64,000 nt of DNA from Glycine soja. Its lineage: Eukaryota > Streptophyta > Magnoliopsida > Fabales > Fabaceae. The DNA is taken from the NCBI RefSeq assembly GCF_004193775.1, contig NC_041021.1, forward strand, positions 14,527,198 through 14,591,197, written 5' to 3'. Positions 1-11,827 of the stretch are shown here, piece by piece. Below the pieces are notes generated by a model. That model worked only from the letters and a program-made list of their open reading frames with translations. It did not search any database and was not told the DNA's origin. Position 1 is the stretch's first letter. Each line of letters opens with the position of its first letter. Both the position numbers and the translations under genes were made by a program.

Positions 1-1542
1 ATGAAAGGCCTTTTTGTTACAAAGTTTGAAAGCAAAGAAAATTGCCAATAACAACTTACAAAAAAAAAAGAAGTCCTCAATTTTGGTGGCTATTCTCTCT
101 TTTGTGTTTCACTCAATTTGGAGTGTTTCGTATTCCAATAGCTCTTAAGGTGGTTGGCCCCTTGCTTCTTGACTCAAATTCTTCAAGGGATGACACCAAT
201 CCTCCTTTCCAATTCCCTATATGGCAACTCACAAACAAGGAAACAAAGAGACAAGCAATAACCAAAGACCAAAAAATGAGATGAAAGCTAAACCAAAACA
301 GTTTTGACAAGACAAATTTTCAAGGATGATTCAACAATTAAAGCAATGAAAAGCACATAAAAGCAAGGTAGGACTCAAAGAGAAACTTAGAATGGCTCTA
401 GAGTAGAGTAAAAAAGACTAAAAGAAAAGACTCAAGAAACCTCTAGTTTTGGCAATTGTTTTCACAATAATTTTCAATTAAAATTTCAGAACTAGGATTG
501 GTATAAAATAGTCAACAATTATAGAACAAATTTTGAGCCAAAACATCAAGCACACTTCCCTTTCACTTTTTTTTTCCTGGACACTGATTTTTCTGTCAAC
601 TTGTGTGATTTTTCTTATTTTTTCCTTTAATTCAAATTGCTTGGTTCTTTTTTTATAATTTTTTTCCAGATGTCTAGAAAATTCAGTAAAAGTTTCAGCT
701 CAAAACACGTAGTGACCAATTCCCAGTAATTTATTCAAGTTCGTAGGTTCAAGCTGCCAGCACTAGCGATTTCAACCTAGAAATCAAGAGTAGTGTTTAT
801 GTTGCTTAAGGCTTGGATAGTTACAATTTGTGTTTGCTTATGCTCAATTATCTTGAATAACACAATTCAAGAGAGCTTAAGACTTATTTTATTCACAAAT
901 CCAGCCACAACTCAGCACCACAACTCAACTTCATCATAGGCATCATGTAGGAATCTTTAGAAAACAAAAAAGAGTTCAACAACAAGACTACTTCTAGGAA
1001 TTGATTTAGAACATGTTATGAACTAAATAACATGCATGAATTAGACTCAAAATTCAAAAGATAGGCTAATAGTGACAAGAATACATGAACAAATGTATCT
1101 AGAATTCAATAAACAAAATAAAAATTCAACACAAACTTAGAGCATAATGTGACAATTACTATGACTAAACATGACTCTAAGACAACATGGATTAAGTGAT
1201 TTACACTTAGATTTTTGTGTTTTTTTTTCTAATCAATATTTTGGAAGAAAATTTAGATCTAAAGGTTCCGCACAAGAATATTATGAATGAAAATTGATAG
1301 AACCTAAAATCAACACAAAAACAAGATTCAAGAGTAGATCTACAAAATTTGAACCATAGAAATGCAAGAACAAGTGAAGATCTAAGATTTAGTCGGTTTA
1401 TTTTTTTAATCTAATCTAAACAGCACCAAACCACAAGACAATGGAGGATATACATGGAGAATAAGATGAAGAACAAGGAATTAAAGAGAATTCACCGAAC
1501 AAAAAGATAGAGGAAGCAAAAGAACATCACCTAGATGAAGAT
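1..1542 (-). mobile_element. Internal region of a minus-strand LTR retrotransposon, cut by the window edge
   Basis: This stretch lies downstream (minus sense) of the primer binding site at 1543-1555 and the LTR at 1558-2532, so it should be the body of that element. I see no credible long reading frame. The sequence is AT-rich with scattered short frames only. The absence of gag or pol in about 1.5 kb suggests a long untranslated leader, a non-autonomous element or a decayed copy. The 3' LTR would lie left of position 1, so these options cannot be separated here. Confidence 0.5.
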
Positions 1543-1555
1543 GCTCTTGATACCA
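1543..1555 (-). other. Primer binding site (initiator Met tRNA type)
   Basis: On the minus strand the bases read TGGTATCAAGAGC, close to the TGGTATCAGAGC site used by many plant LTR retrotransposons for initiator methionine tRNA. It lies two bases inside the LTR end at 1558. This fixes the LTR boundary and the minus orientation. Confidence 0.7.
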
Positions 1556-1557
1556 CA

Positions 1558-2532
1558 TGATGTAAGCTCCATTGGAGCTTGTAGGCCTAGGATCTTCTTC
1601 ATCAATGGATTCCTTTGCTTCTTGGAAGATGAATGGCAGCAGAATGGAGAAGGAAGAGAGAGAGGAGACGCCACTTCAAGGAGAAGATGAGTCTAGAAGA
1701 AGCTCACCACCATAGGAGGCCATGGATAAGAACTTGGAGGAAGAATGAGATGAATGAAGGGAGAGGAAGAGAAGAGCACGGAATTTTGTGCTCTATAAGA
1801 GCTCTGAAATCTGAAGTTTAATATTCAAATGATCAAAATTGAAAAAAATGACCTCTATTTATAGCCTAAGTGTCACACAAAATTGGAGGGAAATTTGAAT
1901 TTCAATTCAAATTTCACTTGAATTTGAAATTGAATTTGTGGAGCCAAACTTTGGAGCCAAAATTTCACTAATTATGATTAGTGAATTTTAGTTATGGTTC
2001 AGCCCACTAATCCAAGATCAATTCCAAGATTCTCCACTAAGTGTGCTTAGGTGTCATGAGGCATGTAAAGCATGAAGGACATGCACAAAGTGTGACTATA
2101 TGATGTGGCAATGGGGTGTAGTAAGCAAATGCTCACCTACCCCTCTAAAATTTAATTGAATTGGGCTTCTACCAATTCAATTAAATTTTATTTCCCAACA
2201 CACATCAAATATTCACTTAGTGCATATGAAATTACAAAACTACCCCTAATACAAAAACTAGTCTAGGTGCCCTAAAATACAAGGGCTGAAAAATCCTATA
2301 TTTCTAGGGTACCCTACCTACATTATGGAGCCCTAAATACAAGGATCAAATATAATGACATCCTAGTCTAATATGTACAAAGATAACTGGACCCAACCTA
2401 GGCCCATGGGCTCATAAATCTACCCTGAGGTTCATGAGAACCCTAGGGCCTTCTTCAGCAGCTCTAGCCCAATCCTCTTGGAGCCTGTTGCTCATGGCTC
2501 TAGTGACTGGTCCCTTCCTAGGGAGGATTGCA
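1558..2532 (-). repeat. 5' LTR of a minus-strand retrotransposon (975 bp)
   Basis: The LTR runs TG...CA on either strand: minus-strand start TGCAATCC at 2532 and minus-strand end TACATCA at 1558, followed by the primer binding site. A TATA-like CTATAAATAG lies on the minus strand near 1855-1865. The right edge abuts the broken gag of element A at 2533, so this element inserted into that gag. The matching target duplication would lie outside the window. Class (copia or other) is not certain because no coding domain is visible. Confidence 0.65.
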
Positions 2533-3930
2533 TCAGGGTGGTGGGTAATGAGATGGGTTGATATTGACTGAGTATTGATATTGTTGATCTGGTGGGAAAT
2601 TTGGCCATGTAGGAATGACAGTCACAACATGGGTTCCTTCCTCCTTCTTATTCTCTCCAATTGCCCCAGGCTTCCTATTCATCAAAGCAGGATAATCAAA
2701 ATTGCCTCTTCTCAGAACCACTTTGATCCTTTCACCGGCAAAAACTAAATCAGCAAAGCTTGAAGGTGTGTAACCCACCATCTTCTCATAGTAGAACACC
2801 TGTAACATGTCTACTATCATTGTTATCATCTCCCTCTCCATCATTGGGGGCGCTACTTGAGCTGCCAGATCCCTCCACCTTTGGGCGTATTCTTTGAAAG
2901 ATTCATGCTCCTTTTTACACATGTTCTGTAGCTGCATTCTATCCGGAGCCATATCAGAATTGTACTGATACTGCCTAATGAAGGCAACCATTAGGTCCTT
3001 CCAAGAATGGACTCGGGAAGGTTCTAGATTAGTATACCTGGTGATGGCTACCCCAGTAAGACTTTGGCGTATGCCCCCATTTTCCTGCAGTGCATCTTCA
3101 GGTGATTCTTGGGGCAAGTAGTCCCTTTGTACTTATCGAAATCCGACACCTTCAACTTCGGAGGGATGACGACGTCAGGCACTAGGCATAACTCTGTGAT
3201 GTCAGCAAAAGCATAATCTCTGCCTCCTTCAATGGCCCTCAGCCTTTCCTCTATATGATAAAATTTTCCCTTTTCCACCATAGCAGAAGGGACTCTTCCC
3301 ACCGCAAACTGCAAGGGTTGTGGTTGTGGGTGAAACTGAGGGCCCTCCAAAGTGTTTGGAAGGGGTACACCACCAACTGCTTGCCCCTCAGTGGCATATC
3401 TGAGGTGAGGTTTGAAGTCGACTAAATTGTGGTCTCGGGGTGCTTCATGTGTCTCCCCATGGGTTGAGAGACGTGTGCATGATCAGATTGGGGTTGTTGG
3501 CTCTCAATGGGTATGGATGCAAAGTTGTCGACATTCTCATCGGGAGTGTGTGCAACATTGGGTGGTGTATAGTTGGGAGGCAAGCCATATAGTGGGAAGA
3601 AATGTTTGTTCTGAACCTGCACAAAATGGGGGCCTCCCGCACTTCCTAACGCTTTGCCTCCCTGACCTACCATATCCAAGGCTAGATAATTTACTTGATT
3701 GAGGCTAGATGGGTGAGTTGGGTCAACCTCAGTGGCGGTACTTGCGGTAACGACTGTAGACATGTTGACCTCCATCATTTTTCTCATACTCATCATGGCT
3801 TCCATCATTGTGGTCATCTGCTCTTTCATGGGCTCCATATCGGCCTTCATCTGCTCTTGCACCTCCTCTATTTCACTAATCACTCTAGATCTGGCATGCG
3901 TTCGGTAAGGGTGCCGTAAAGCACGCTCTT
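2533..3930 (-). pseudogene. gag: Ty3/gypsy (Tat type) gag remnant of element A
   Basis: In minus sense the N-terminal part has a Met/Glu-rich helical stretch (EEVQEQMKADMEPMKEQM), then a Pro/Gln-rich linker, then the retrotransposon gag core with the pieces IPPKLKVSDFDKYKG, WKDLMVAFIRQYQYN and HESFKEYAQRWRDLAAQV. That order is typical of plant Tat gag, which forms the cytoplasmic virus-like particle. The frame is broken twice: a shift near 3425, and a shift with a small loss near 3060-3110 between MGAYAK and SLTGVA. The C-terminal end is cut at 2533 by the LTR element on the left. It cannot make a complete gag. Confidence 0.82.
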
Positions 3931-4928
3931 TCCTTTTGATTACAATTATGATTTCAAGGAAAGAATGCAATGAGCAATGCAACCAATGTGAAAAGAAAAA
4001 TAAGCATGGATGTATATGAATGATACATTGTTGGAGCATTAAAAATTTTATATAGGACATTCAGTAGAACATAGGGTCAAATCAATTCAGATTTTCATTA
4101 AAACAACATTGTTCATTAGATCTTGTCAGAGTCAAAGTGCAACCGAAAATGAAACCTGGACATCAATAGTCCCTAATTTTGTAAAAAAAAAAATTAGCTC
4201 AATCATGTGTTGGCAGTAGCCAAAAAAGCTATGTAAATGATCCATCTTCGGTCTCAACTTTTGCAAGCTGGTTACTTCCATATTTGACCTTGACTTTATG
4301 AAAACCTTTTCTTAAAAGCATGTGCTTGGTTCAACCCCATAATCCAAGGAATAGAAATTTTGATTGTCAATATTTTGACAACATATCATAGAGATGAATG
4401 ATTAGGGCATACTTATGCTATGCATGACAAATGTAATTATGAGATCGACATGAGACGCTCGAAGAACCATCCTTTCCTAGTTAACCCTGCATTAGATACC
4501 ATGTTCATATGATTTTCAATCATTTTTTAAGAGAAATGAGTGTATAATCCTAACATGGTTTGTTTATAACTATCATCATAGTACCCAACACATGTAACTA
4601 AGAGTATGGTATAAACTTTCATTCTTCATTGTGACTCTCTTTTTGTTCTTTTTTTTGTTTTTGTGTTTTTTTTTCAGAGGAAAATGCATGGCATGAGCAA
4701 CTATGTGTTAGGATCATGCATGTGTGAACATAACATGTGGATGATGAAAATAAAATGTATGCAATTGGCAAAAGCATGCTAGATGAAGATGTATGATAAT
4801 GCAATGACTTGTGCAAATGCAATGCATGAATATGATAACTGATAAATGCATGAATGATATGTCCATTACGATGCCATGGAGAGATGCATGATGCGATCAA
4901 GGAACAAGCCAGAGTGAGTTTGCTATGT
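3931..4928 (-). other. Untranslated leader of element A, gag-proximal part
   Basis: No gene is visible. The sequence aligns by eye in reverse with the leader of element B (53740-54184), for example the segment around 4480-4530 and the stretch just before 4929. B is therefore a reference for the uninterrupted leader of A. Confidence 0.6.
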
Positions 4929-4933
4929 GCCCC

Positions 4934-5878
4934 TGTTAGACGGTGAATACGACTAACTTTTGTGCATAAAACTTATGTAAATTGTATCAAACTCTTCCAA
5001 TTTATGATTATTTTGTAGTGTTATAAGTTCTTTTAGTTAAAGATAGGTAATAAATACTTAGTAATTCTATTTTGTGTGTTTAATAATCATTTTCTCTCAA
5101 TTTTAGGTTAATTAGGCAAGCTTTGAAAAGTGCTGTTTTTCATCTTCTCGCTAAGCCAATCCGTTGGCTTAGCGAGCATCTGCTAAGCGCAACACTCATT
5201 GGCTAAGTGCAAGGAAGAATCTGGAAGAAGATGAGTTGTACAGGTTCGCTAAGCACACTGCTTCACCACACTAAGCGCACCGCTTCAGTCCATCCGCTAA
5301 GCGAGAAAGGCACGCACTAAGCCGAAATTCACTAATGTGTGCTAAGCGGTCCAGAATTGCGCTAAGCGCACGAGCATGAACAAGGCCACCTATTTAAGCC
5401 TGAAATCATATTTTGTGAAGGGAGTTTGGGCTGAGTGCTGAAGCTTTTCATGTCTAGCGATTCTAGAGAGAGAAAGGTCCAAGTTCTAGAGAGTTTTGAG
5501 AGATTTTGCTGTGTGAAGATCTGCAAAGACCAGAGCTTGAAGAGGAAGTTGTTCTGAGAGCTTGAGATGAGTTTGTGAGTGGTTGTGAGATCCTAGAGGT
5601 GAAGGAGACATCCTCACCACTTGTATTTTTTCAATCTTTCGTCTTGTTCTTCTCTTTGTTGTAAAGGAGGCTTCCTAGTTATGGAAAGCAAAAATCCTCT
5701 GTTGGATCTTCCCTGTAGGTACTTGATGTAAATATCTTTTTATCTATTTAATGATGTTTTGTGTGTTCTCTGTGCTATCAGCTTTTCATTCTAGTATGCC
5801 TTTACCTTGATCACGTAGATGCATGCTTTGTTAGGGTCATTCAACAGTGCGATCCGGTGCACTTGCTGGAAGCGAATA
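4934..5878 (+). mobile_element. Solo LTR of an Athila-type element (945 bp) with 5-bp TSD
   Basis: The insert starts TGTTAGACGG and ends GCGAATA, the last bases being a decayed form of the GCGAACA end seen in the full Athila LTR at 33093-34499. It carries the same family hallmarks: the ACTAACTTTTGT start region, repeated CTAAGCG/TTAGCG motifs at about 5145-5370 and a TATA-like CTATTTAAGCC at about 5390. GCCCC flanks both sides (4929-4933 and 5879-5883). Removing insert plus one GCCCC restores the sequence of element B's leader, including its run of five C. It is shorter than the 1407-bp family LTR, so it also has internal loss. Confidence 0.82.
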
Positions 5879-5883
5879 GCCCC

Positions 5884-6375
5884 CTAATTCAGGAGCCTAA
5901 TGGAAAGGATCCAAAAGTCCCCTTCTAGTGATAACCGCCAAGGGTGGTTTCATGTAACTTTACTGGCTTCTAGAGATATCATCCTCTTAGGTAATACATT
6001 GTGGCAATAGGGACTATCAGCGATAATGCATCACTAAAAGAGGAAAACTCTAGATGAGGCTTCACTGTTATCAAGCGAGTCGGAGACCCAACATGACCAC
6101 AGATCGACCTCCACTCCTTATGGCTCTCATAGACCCGGGTATAGGGACTAATATCTCAACGTGTGGGCAAAGGTGTAGGTGCCATGTGTGCATAGAACAA
6201 AAATATTTCTAACTACGAATGTAATAGATAGACAGACACACACCAAACACAATGGCATAGCAAAGTTTATACACAAATATGGACAAAACAAAAGATAAAG
6301 AGAAGAAGGATCATAAATAAAGAAGAAGTCACGATAAAACATTACACGCTGATTGAATGACTTAACTCTCAAACA
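5884..6375 (-). other. Untranslated leader of element A, LTR-proximal part, with conserved block
   Basis: There is no reading frame of note. Positions about 6000-6150 hold a block also found in element B (about 53475-53600) and element C (about 56085-56210), including ATACCCGGGT and the stretch around GTCTCCGACTTGC. Conservation in an untranslated leader between diverged elements suggests an RNA function such as packaging or dimerisation. That function is inference. Confidence 0.6.
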
Positions 6376-6393
6376 GTCCCAGTGGAGTCACCA
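6376..6393 (-). other. Primer binding site of element A
   Basis: Minus-strand TGGTGACTCCACTGGGAC lies two bases inside the LTR end. It is nearly identical to the site of element B (53232-53250) and resembles that of element C (TGGCGACTCCGCTGGGGAC). I do not assign the tRNA with confidence. Confidence 0.75.
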
Positions 6394-6395
6394 TC

Positions 6396-7680
6396 AGTCG
6401 CAACCTAACCTTCGACGGGAGGGCGAGACGAAAAGAAAAAGGCATCTTCTCAAGAAGAAAACACGTGGAGTTTCCACCAACGTTTATCCGAGGAAAACGT
6501 TCGAAAAACCAAAATAAGGTCTGCGAATATTGAAAAGAAGGGTTCGGGAGTTGTTTATGCACGGGGAAGGTATTAGCACCCCACGTGCCTATCATAAGGG
6601 ACGACAACCTTTAATCGAGTGTGCAAAACATGACTTAAAAATTATGTATTTTTCCTTTTTATGTTTCTTTATTTTTCAGGGTCGACAAGGGGGTGCCCTT
6701 GCTCCTACGTATCCTCAGGTGCAATGAGGAATTCAGACCTATGTAGTTCTTTGAGTCTGAATGTTTATGTGTTAAATTGATTTTTATGTTTTTGAAAGAT
6801 TCATTTTAATTGCAAAAAAAAAAGTCGTTTATGGCATTGGACCTTGAAATGATGTTTTAAATTTTGAAAAGCAGAGAGAATCGTTAAGGCATTGGACCTT
6901 GAAATGATCTTTTAAATTTTGAAAAGCAGAGAGAATTGTTAAGGTGTTGGACCTTGAAATGATCTCAAGCGATATTTGATAAAAAAAAAAGTTAGTTATG
7001 AGTTGGTTTTATCTTGGTTTTGATTAATAACTTTCAATCTCTTTAAAGACAACCTTACAACACTAGTGATCGGTTAAGATTGAACTTTACAAAGAAAAAC
7101 GAGATCGCCGATGATAGATGGAGAAGATGAATGTGCACATAATAACAAGGGGGACCCCTAAGGGTGCTTAGATCATATTCAAATCTTAAAAACAAAACTA
7201 ACCAACAATCGCACGAAGAACACCAAACAAGGAACGATGTAGAGATTGATCATAGTCGTGATTCGGCAGCACCTTAGCTTTGTTTCCTCTTCTTTCTCTC
7301 TTCTCTCAATTCCCTCAACTTCTGAAGCTTGGCCCCTTGCCTCAGCCTCCCTAGCACGCCTATTTATAGGAAAATGGGCAATTGGGGCAAAGTCAGCTCG
7401 CCCAGGCGAGCTAAAACTTAGTTCTGAAGCAATGAGCTCGCCTAGGCGAGTTGGTTTCTTCACCATGAAGTTATTTGGTGGCTAGCTTGGCGAGCTAGGG
7501 TCTAGGAAAACCAAGGCAAAGACCCTTTTGCCCCCTGTTTTTAGTATTTTTTGCATTCTTGATCATAACACTGAATGATCCTCTGTTTCGCATTGTAATT
7601 GGCGTTCAACATTGTAAGTCGACTAGCAAGGATCAAAAGATCAACGAACGATAGTCCCCGAACGAAATTAGGGTATGACA
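6396..7680 (-). repeat. 5' LTR of element A (1285 bp)
   Basis: The minus-strand start TGTCATACCCTAATTTCG is at 7680 and the end, a mutated TTGCGACT for TTGCGACA, is next to the primer site. A TATA box (CTATAAATAG in minus sense, 7360-7369) has GCTCGCC/GGCGAGC palindromic motifs just upstream at about 7400-7495. Three tandem copies of a roughly 58-bp unit containing GGACCTTGAAATGAT lie at about 6830-6990 in the R/U5 part. Length and features match the LTR of element B after its nested inserts are removed. Confidence 0.82.
6830..6985 (-). repeat. Three-copy tandem repeat inside LTR A
   Basis: A unit of about 58 bp containing GGCATTGGACCTTGAAATGA and AAAGCAGAGAGAAT is repeated. The same unit occurs in the LTRs at 47935-48065 and 50640-50740, and once in the LTR of element C near 55395. 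Confidence 0.75.
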
Positions 7681-9310
7681 GCGTCCACTTCACTCCCACC
7701 CGCAACCAGTCTCACTCCCACTCATGGCCAGTCTCACTCTTGGTGGCCACTCTTGAAAGGTCAATGCGTGCTTTGTTTGCCGTTTATGCCTATTTTTTTG
7801 CGTTTTATCATTAAAGAAATAGAGATTATTAGAGAAAGGCACAAGGCTAGTGGTTATGCCTATTGATTTTGTTCTTTTATTGAGATTATTAGAGAAAGGC
7901 ATAATGCTAGTGTTTCCACTGATTGTTCTTAGTGTGGCTATGTTTGAATACCATTTTTTACGGGTTTGTAAAAATATACAACTAAAATATTGCTTCAACT
8001 GGGGCAATAGACCAAAGAAATTATACATGCCCCTATGGTGTTTGTAGAAATGTTTGAAACACTTTTTTGATCATTTGGTACCTGCAACATTCTGATTTAC
8101 AAAATGAAACATTTTTTAGTCATTTGGTACCACTAGCCAAGCCAAGCATATCAATGATCAATTATAATAATAATATTATGATTTGAACTTAATTTTGTTT
8201 CATCAATTGTATCTTGTGAGGTGTGATTTGTCAGCTTCTACTGTAAGAAAAGGAATAAGAGAAACCAAAATTGGTCTCAGTGTGGCTATGTTTGAGTAAG
8301 GAAGCTTGCCTTGTGGAGCTAAAGGTGTGTATAACTATAGGAAAAATTAATAATTTGTGAGCTAGAAAAATATGGATGGTAATGCCTTAATTGTTTGTTA
8401 ATATTCACAGGATTACTAGGTCTTGTGTAGTAGTATTTTTTTATGATGTCCCTACGATATGTTTAATTGGTAGCTATATATCCATTCTTCCATTTTCTGC
8501 CCAGTTCCATGTGCTGAAGTAATTAAGCTGGAGTATCTATTTTCTCTGTATTTTTGTAGTCTTTCTTAAGCTGGAGTATCTATTTTCTCTGTATTTATGT
8601 AGTCTTTCTATAAGATTGATGAGGATGGAACACTTACCATAGTTTTTCCCTCTCATGCAACAATGTAGTACTAACTAGCTAGTGCTTTTCCTAATTGAAA
8701 ATGTGTGTTGTGTGTTGTATAATGCTCTATGCTATATTCACAAAAATAAAATATCAATAATTAGCCCGATCGAGTGAAAGCATACATATACATTTTTATA
8801 TAAAAATTGACATTTATTAATGAATAAAAATATTAGACAGTAGAATTTTCCATTGCATATAACATAATTTTTCATTGCATACCCAAATGTGGATTTGATA
8901 TGATCCGATCGTTGTTCCCATAGTTATAATTATTATTTTTTCTTTATACATGCAATTACTAGGTTGGTGTTGGTGGGAACAAGAGTAGTAGTATATATAT
9001 TTAATTAATTTGAAGTTTAAAGTTAAAGAAAAAATATAACAACCTAAAAAATAAATTAGAAGTTGTTTATGAATTATAGTTTAAAAGTTTCTTCTAAATT
9101 AAAAAAATTGTTTCCTTGACTAACATGGATTATTTTGAGATCTCGATAAAAGGAAAAAGTGTTTCTTCTAAATTATAACATGTTCAATGTAATTTGTAAG
9201 CACTTCTCCCTTTCCTCTTTGCATCGTGATTGCCACATTCAATGTTGGAGACTGTTATTGAGCATTATCACATGTATGAATGTCTTTTATACTTTTGTTA
9301 GGTTGCTTTT
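7681..9310. other. AT-rich intergenic DNA, no gene recognised
   Basis: No convincing coding region is present. Two local tandem duplications are visible: a unit with GAGATTATTAGAGAAAGGCA near 7818 and 7881, and a roughly 43-bp unit with CTGGAGTATCTATTTTCTCT near 8525 and 8568. The left boundary is the LTR end of element A and the right boundary is a copia-like LTR. Confidence 0.5.
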
Positions 9311-10340
9311 TGTTGTCATGCAAGTGGCCTCAGTATCTTAAGAAGGGGGTTTGAATTATGATACCAAACTATCCCCTATTTAAAATTTAACTCTCTTTTT
9401 AATTAGCAATGAAACCCTAATTATGAATTATTTCAAGAACAATTCAAAATAAACTTCTTTAAAGCGAAATATAAAATGCAATAAAGTAAAAGAAGTTTAA
9501 GGGAAGAGAGAATGCAAACTCAGTTTTTATACTGGTTCGGCCACGCCCTGTGCCTACGTCCAGTCCCCAAGCAACCCGCTTGAGATTTCCACTATCTTGT
9601 AAAATGTCTTTTACAAAGTTTGAACCACATAGGGACAACCCTTCCCTTGCGTTCAGAAATCCTTACAACTTAAGAGAATCTCAGTCCCTTAATCAATCTC
9701 CTTGAATAAGAGGAAGAAGAAGAATTCTCTCCTTAAGAGAAAAATATTACAATTGAAGATCACTCAAGATTCTTTATTGAATTTGCAAGTGTTTTGGCCA
9801 AGGAATTCTTTTTGAGAGTTATAAGATGATTTGGTATTGAGAGGATAAGACAATTTGTTCAGGAAAACTCTGAGGAATTTCGTGTCCCAAGTCACCTATT
9901 TATAGGCCTTTGATGACCATTCAAAAACTTCTTGAACAGATGTGACTCTTGGGAGTTATTTTTGAAAATTCCTTACTGGTAATTGATTACACAAATGTTG
10001 TAATCGATTACAGGCTTTAATGTTTGAATTCAAATTTCTAATAACTGTTAAAAAATAGTTTCAACTTCTGGTAATCGATTACATACCTTGTGTAATCGAT
10101 TACAGGCTTTTGAATTCAAATTCGAAATTTGTAAAAGCTGTTTCACAAATCAATTTGGCCACTGGTAATCGATTACCAGAGGATTTCTGAAATCTTAAAA
10201 AGCTTTTTGGAAAATATCCTTTGGCCAAACCTGTGCATCATCAATTAAGAAACTCTTCCTTAGATTCTAGGAACTGAGTTCATCAATTATCTTGAATTTC
10301 TAGATTCTTGACTTGGATCAAACTTGAGGAGGCCATGAAT
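9311..10340 (-). repeat. 3' LTR (truncated) of the deleted copia-like element
   Basis: It starts TGTTGTCATGCAAGTGGCCTC on the plus strand, like the LTRs starting at 10387 and 48570. A minus-strand TATA (CCTATAAATAGG, 9896-9905) has several TAATCGATTAC motifs upstream of it in minus sense (about 9975-10175). The sequence diverges from the other copies after about 10260, consistent with a deletion joining the LTR to leader sequence. Confidence 0.65.
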
Positions 10341-10372
10341 CTTGAAGTTGTGAAACCTTTCTCAAGAAACCT

Positions 10373-10384
10373 GCTCTGATACCA
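10373..10384 (-). other. Primer binding site TGGTATCAGAGC
   Basis: An exact match on the minus strand to the common plant initiator-methionine-tRNA primer site lies two bases from the TG at 10387. Confidence 0.8.
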
Positions 10385-10386
10385 CT

Positions 10387-11827
10387 TGTTGGATCAAGTG
10401 GCCTCGGAATAATTAAGAAGGGAGGGTTGAATTAATTATTAATGTGTCTTGACTAATTAAAAATTTATTCTTCTTAATATTACTAGATTCAATTAGGCTT
10501 TACTACTAAGTTATGAGAAAGTAAAGAACAAAAACAATAACTTAGACAAAAGTAAAGAGGAAATAAAAAGTACACAACGGAAATTAAAGAGTGTAGGGAA
10601 GAAGAAGACAAACACAAGATTTATACTGGTTCGGTAACAACCCGTGCCTACGTCCAGTCCCCAAGCAACCACCGGTTCTTGAGATTTCCAATAACCTTGT
10701 AAAATCCTTTACAAGCAAAGAACCACAAGGGATGTACCCTCCCTTGTTCTCTTTGAACAACCAAGTGAATGTATGCTCCACTTGAATTGATCCACAAGAG
10801 ATGTACCCTCTCTTGTTCTCAGTATAACAACCCAAGTAGATGTACGCTCTACTTGTACCACAAAGGATGTATGCTCCAATGTGTTAAGACAAAGAATTCT
10901 TAGGCGGCTAGTCCCTTGAATCTTTGTAAGGGGAAACAAAAGATATCTCAGTCGGTTAGTCCTTTGAAATCTTTTGTTTAAAGGGAAAGGGAAAAAGATA
11001 TCTCAGGCGGTAAGTCCTTTGAAATCTTTTGTAAGAAACAAAAGATATCTCAGGCGGTTAGTCCTTTGAAATCTTTTGTCAAGAGGGAGAAGGGAAGAAA
11101 CAAAAGAATTCTCAGGCGGATAGCCTTTAGAAATCTGTTATGCACGAAAGGAATCAGTATTTGAAATCCGTGCCATGGTCACATATTTATAATCATTTGA
11201 TGACTCAAGTTAAAGTTTGTGACTTTTGGCAATTTCTTTAAAACTAGTCACTTTAAGGGTTGTGACTTTTGTGAAAACTAGTCACTTAAAAAGTTGTGAC
11301 TTTTGAAAAAATCTTCAGAAACAAGTCACCTTAAGAATTGTGACTTTTGGTAATTTATTTTTCAAAACAAGTCACTGGTAATCGATTACCATCATAGTGT
11401 AATCGATTACACATCAACAGATGTGACTCTTCATGTTTAAATTTGAAAATCAAAATGTTTAGAAACACTGGTAATCGATTACATGATTATGGTAATCGAT
11501 TACAGCTTTGTAAATCAGTTTGAAAACAATGTTGACTATTGGTAATCGATTACTGCCTTCTGGTAATCGATTACCAGAGAGTAAAACTCTGGTAAAAATT
11601 TTCTTTTGAAAAATTATTTTGAACAAAATTGTGCTATTCAATAGTTTTTGAAAAACTCTTTTAATACTTATCTTGATTGAGTCTTCTCTTGATTCTTGAA
11701 TCTTGATCTTGATTATTCTTGAATCTTGAATCTTGATCTTGATTCATGAAACTTGCTTGACTCTTGATTCTTTGGAACTTGCTTGACTCTTGATCGTTTG
11801 GCATCATCAAAATAATCTTGGAAGGCA
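10387..11827 (-). repeat. 5' LTR of the deleted copia-like element
   Basis: The plus-strand start TGTTGGATCAAGTGGCCTC and the block with TACTGGTTCGG and CCTACGTCCAGTCCCCAAG match the copies at 9311 and 48570. GGTAATCGATTACC-type palindromes occur six times between 11370 and 11580, with a minus-strand TATA near 11184-11192. Several degenerate copies of AGATATCTCAGGCGG-like text at 10940-11110 form a short tandem repeat. The right end is placed at GGCA (11827) because the sequence beyond reads as CACTA transposase. An end up to 15 bp further right is possible. Confidence 0.62.

Larger units (their letters stand above)
2533..7680 (-). mobile_element. Element A: Tat-lineage Ty3/gypsy retrotransposon remnant
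   Basis: The order in minus sense is LTR 7680-6396, primer binding site 6393-6376, untranslated leader, then a broken gag that stops at 2533 where another LTR element has inserted. LTR start TGTCATACCCTAATTTCG, the primer site and the leader match elements B and C on the plus strand. No ORF1 of the type seen in element C lies between leader and gag, and pol is missing from the window. A solo Athila-type LTR interrupts the leader at 4934-5878. Confidence 0.8.
9311..11827 (-). mobile_element. Internally deleted copia-like LTR retrotransposon (LTR, PBS, LTR)
   Basis: Two related LTRs in the same orientation flank only about 30-90 bp containing a primer binding site. The left LTR (about 9311-10340) lacks the end that should precede the body, and the right one (10387 to about 11827) is more complete. 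The primer site (10373-10384) reads TGGTATCAGAGC on the minus strand, which fixes minus orientation and a methionine-tRNA-primed element. Virtually the whole body is gone. A 7-bp TTGCTTT occurs at both outer flanks (9303-9309 and 11828-11834) but is offset from the left LTR edge, so a target duplication is not established. Confidence 0.65.

Noticed and set aside
3412..3919. Plus-strand frames over 3412-3919
   Set aside because: They are antisense shadows of the Tat gag of element A.
7600..8047. Overlapping short frames on both strands at 7600-8050
   Set aside because: They span the LTR A edge and a local tandem duplication, with no domain or consistent frame.
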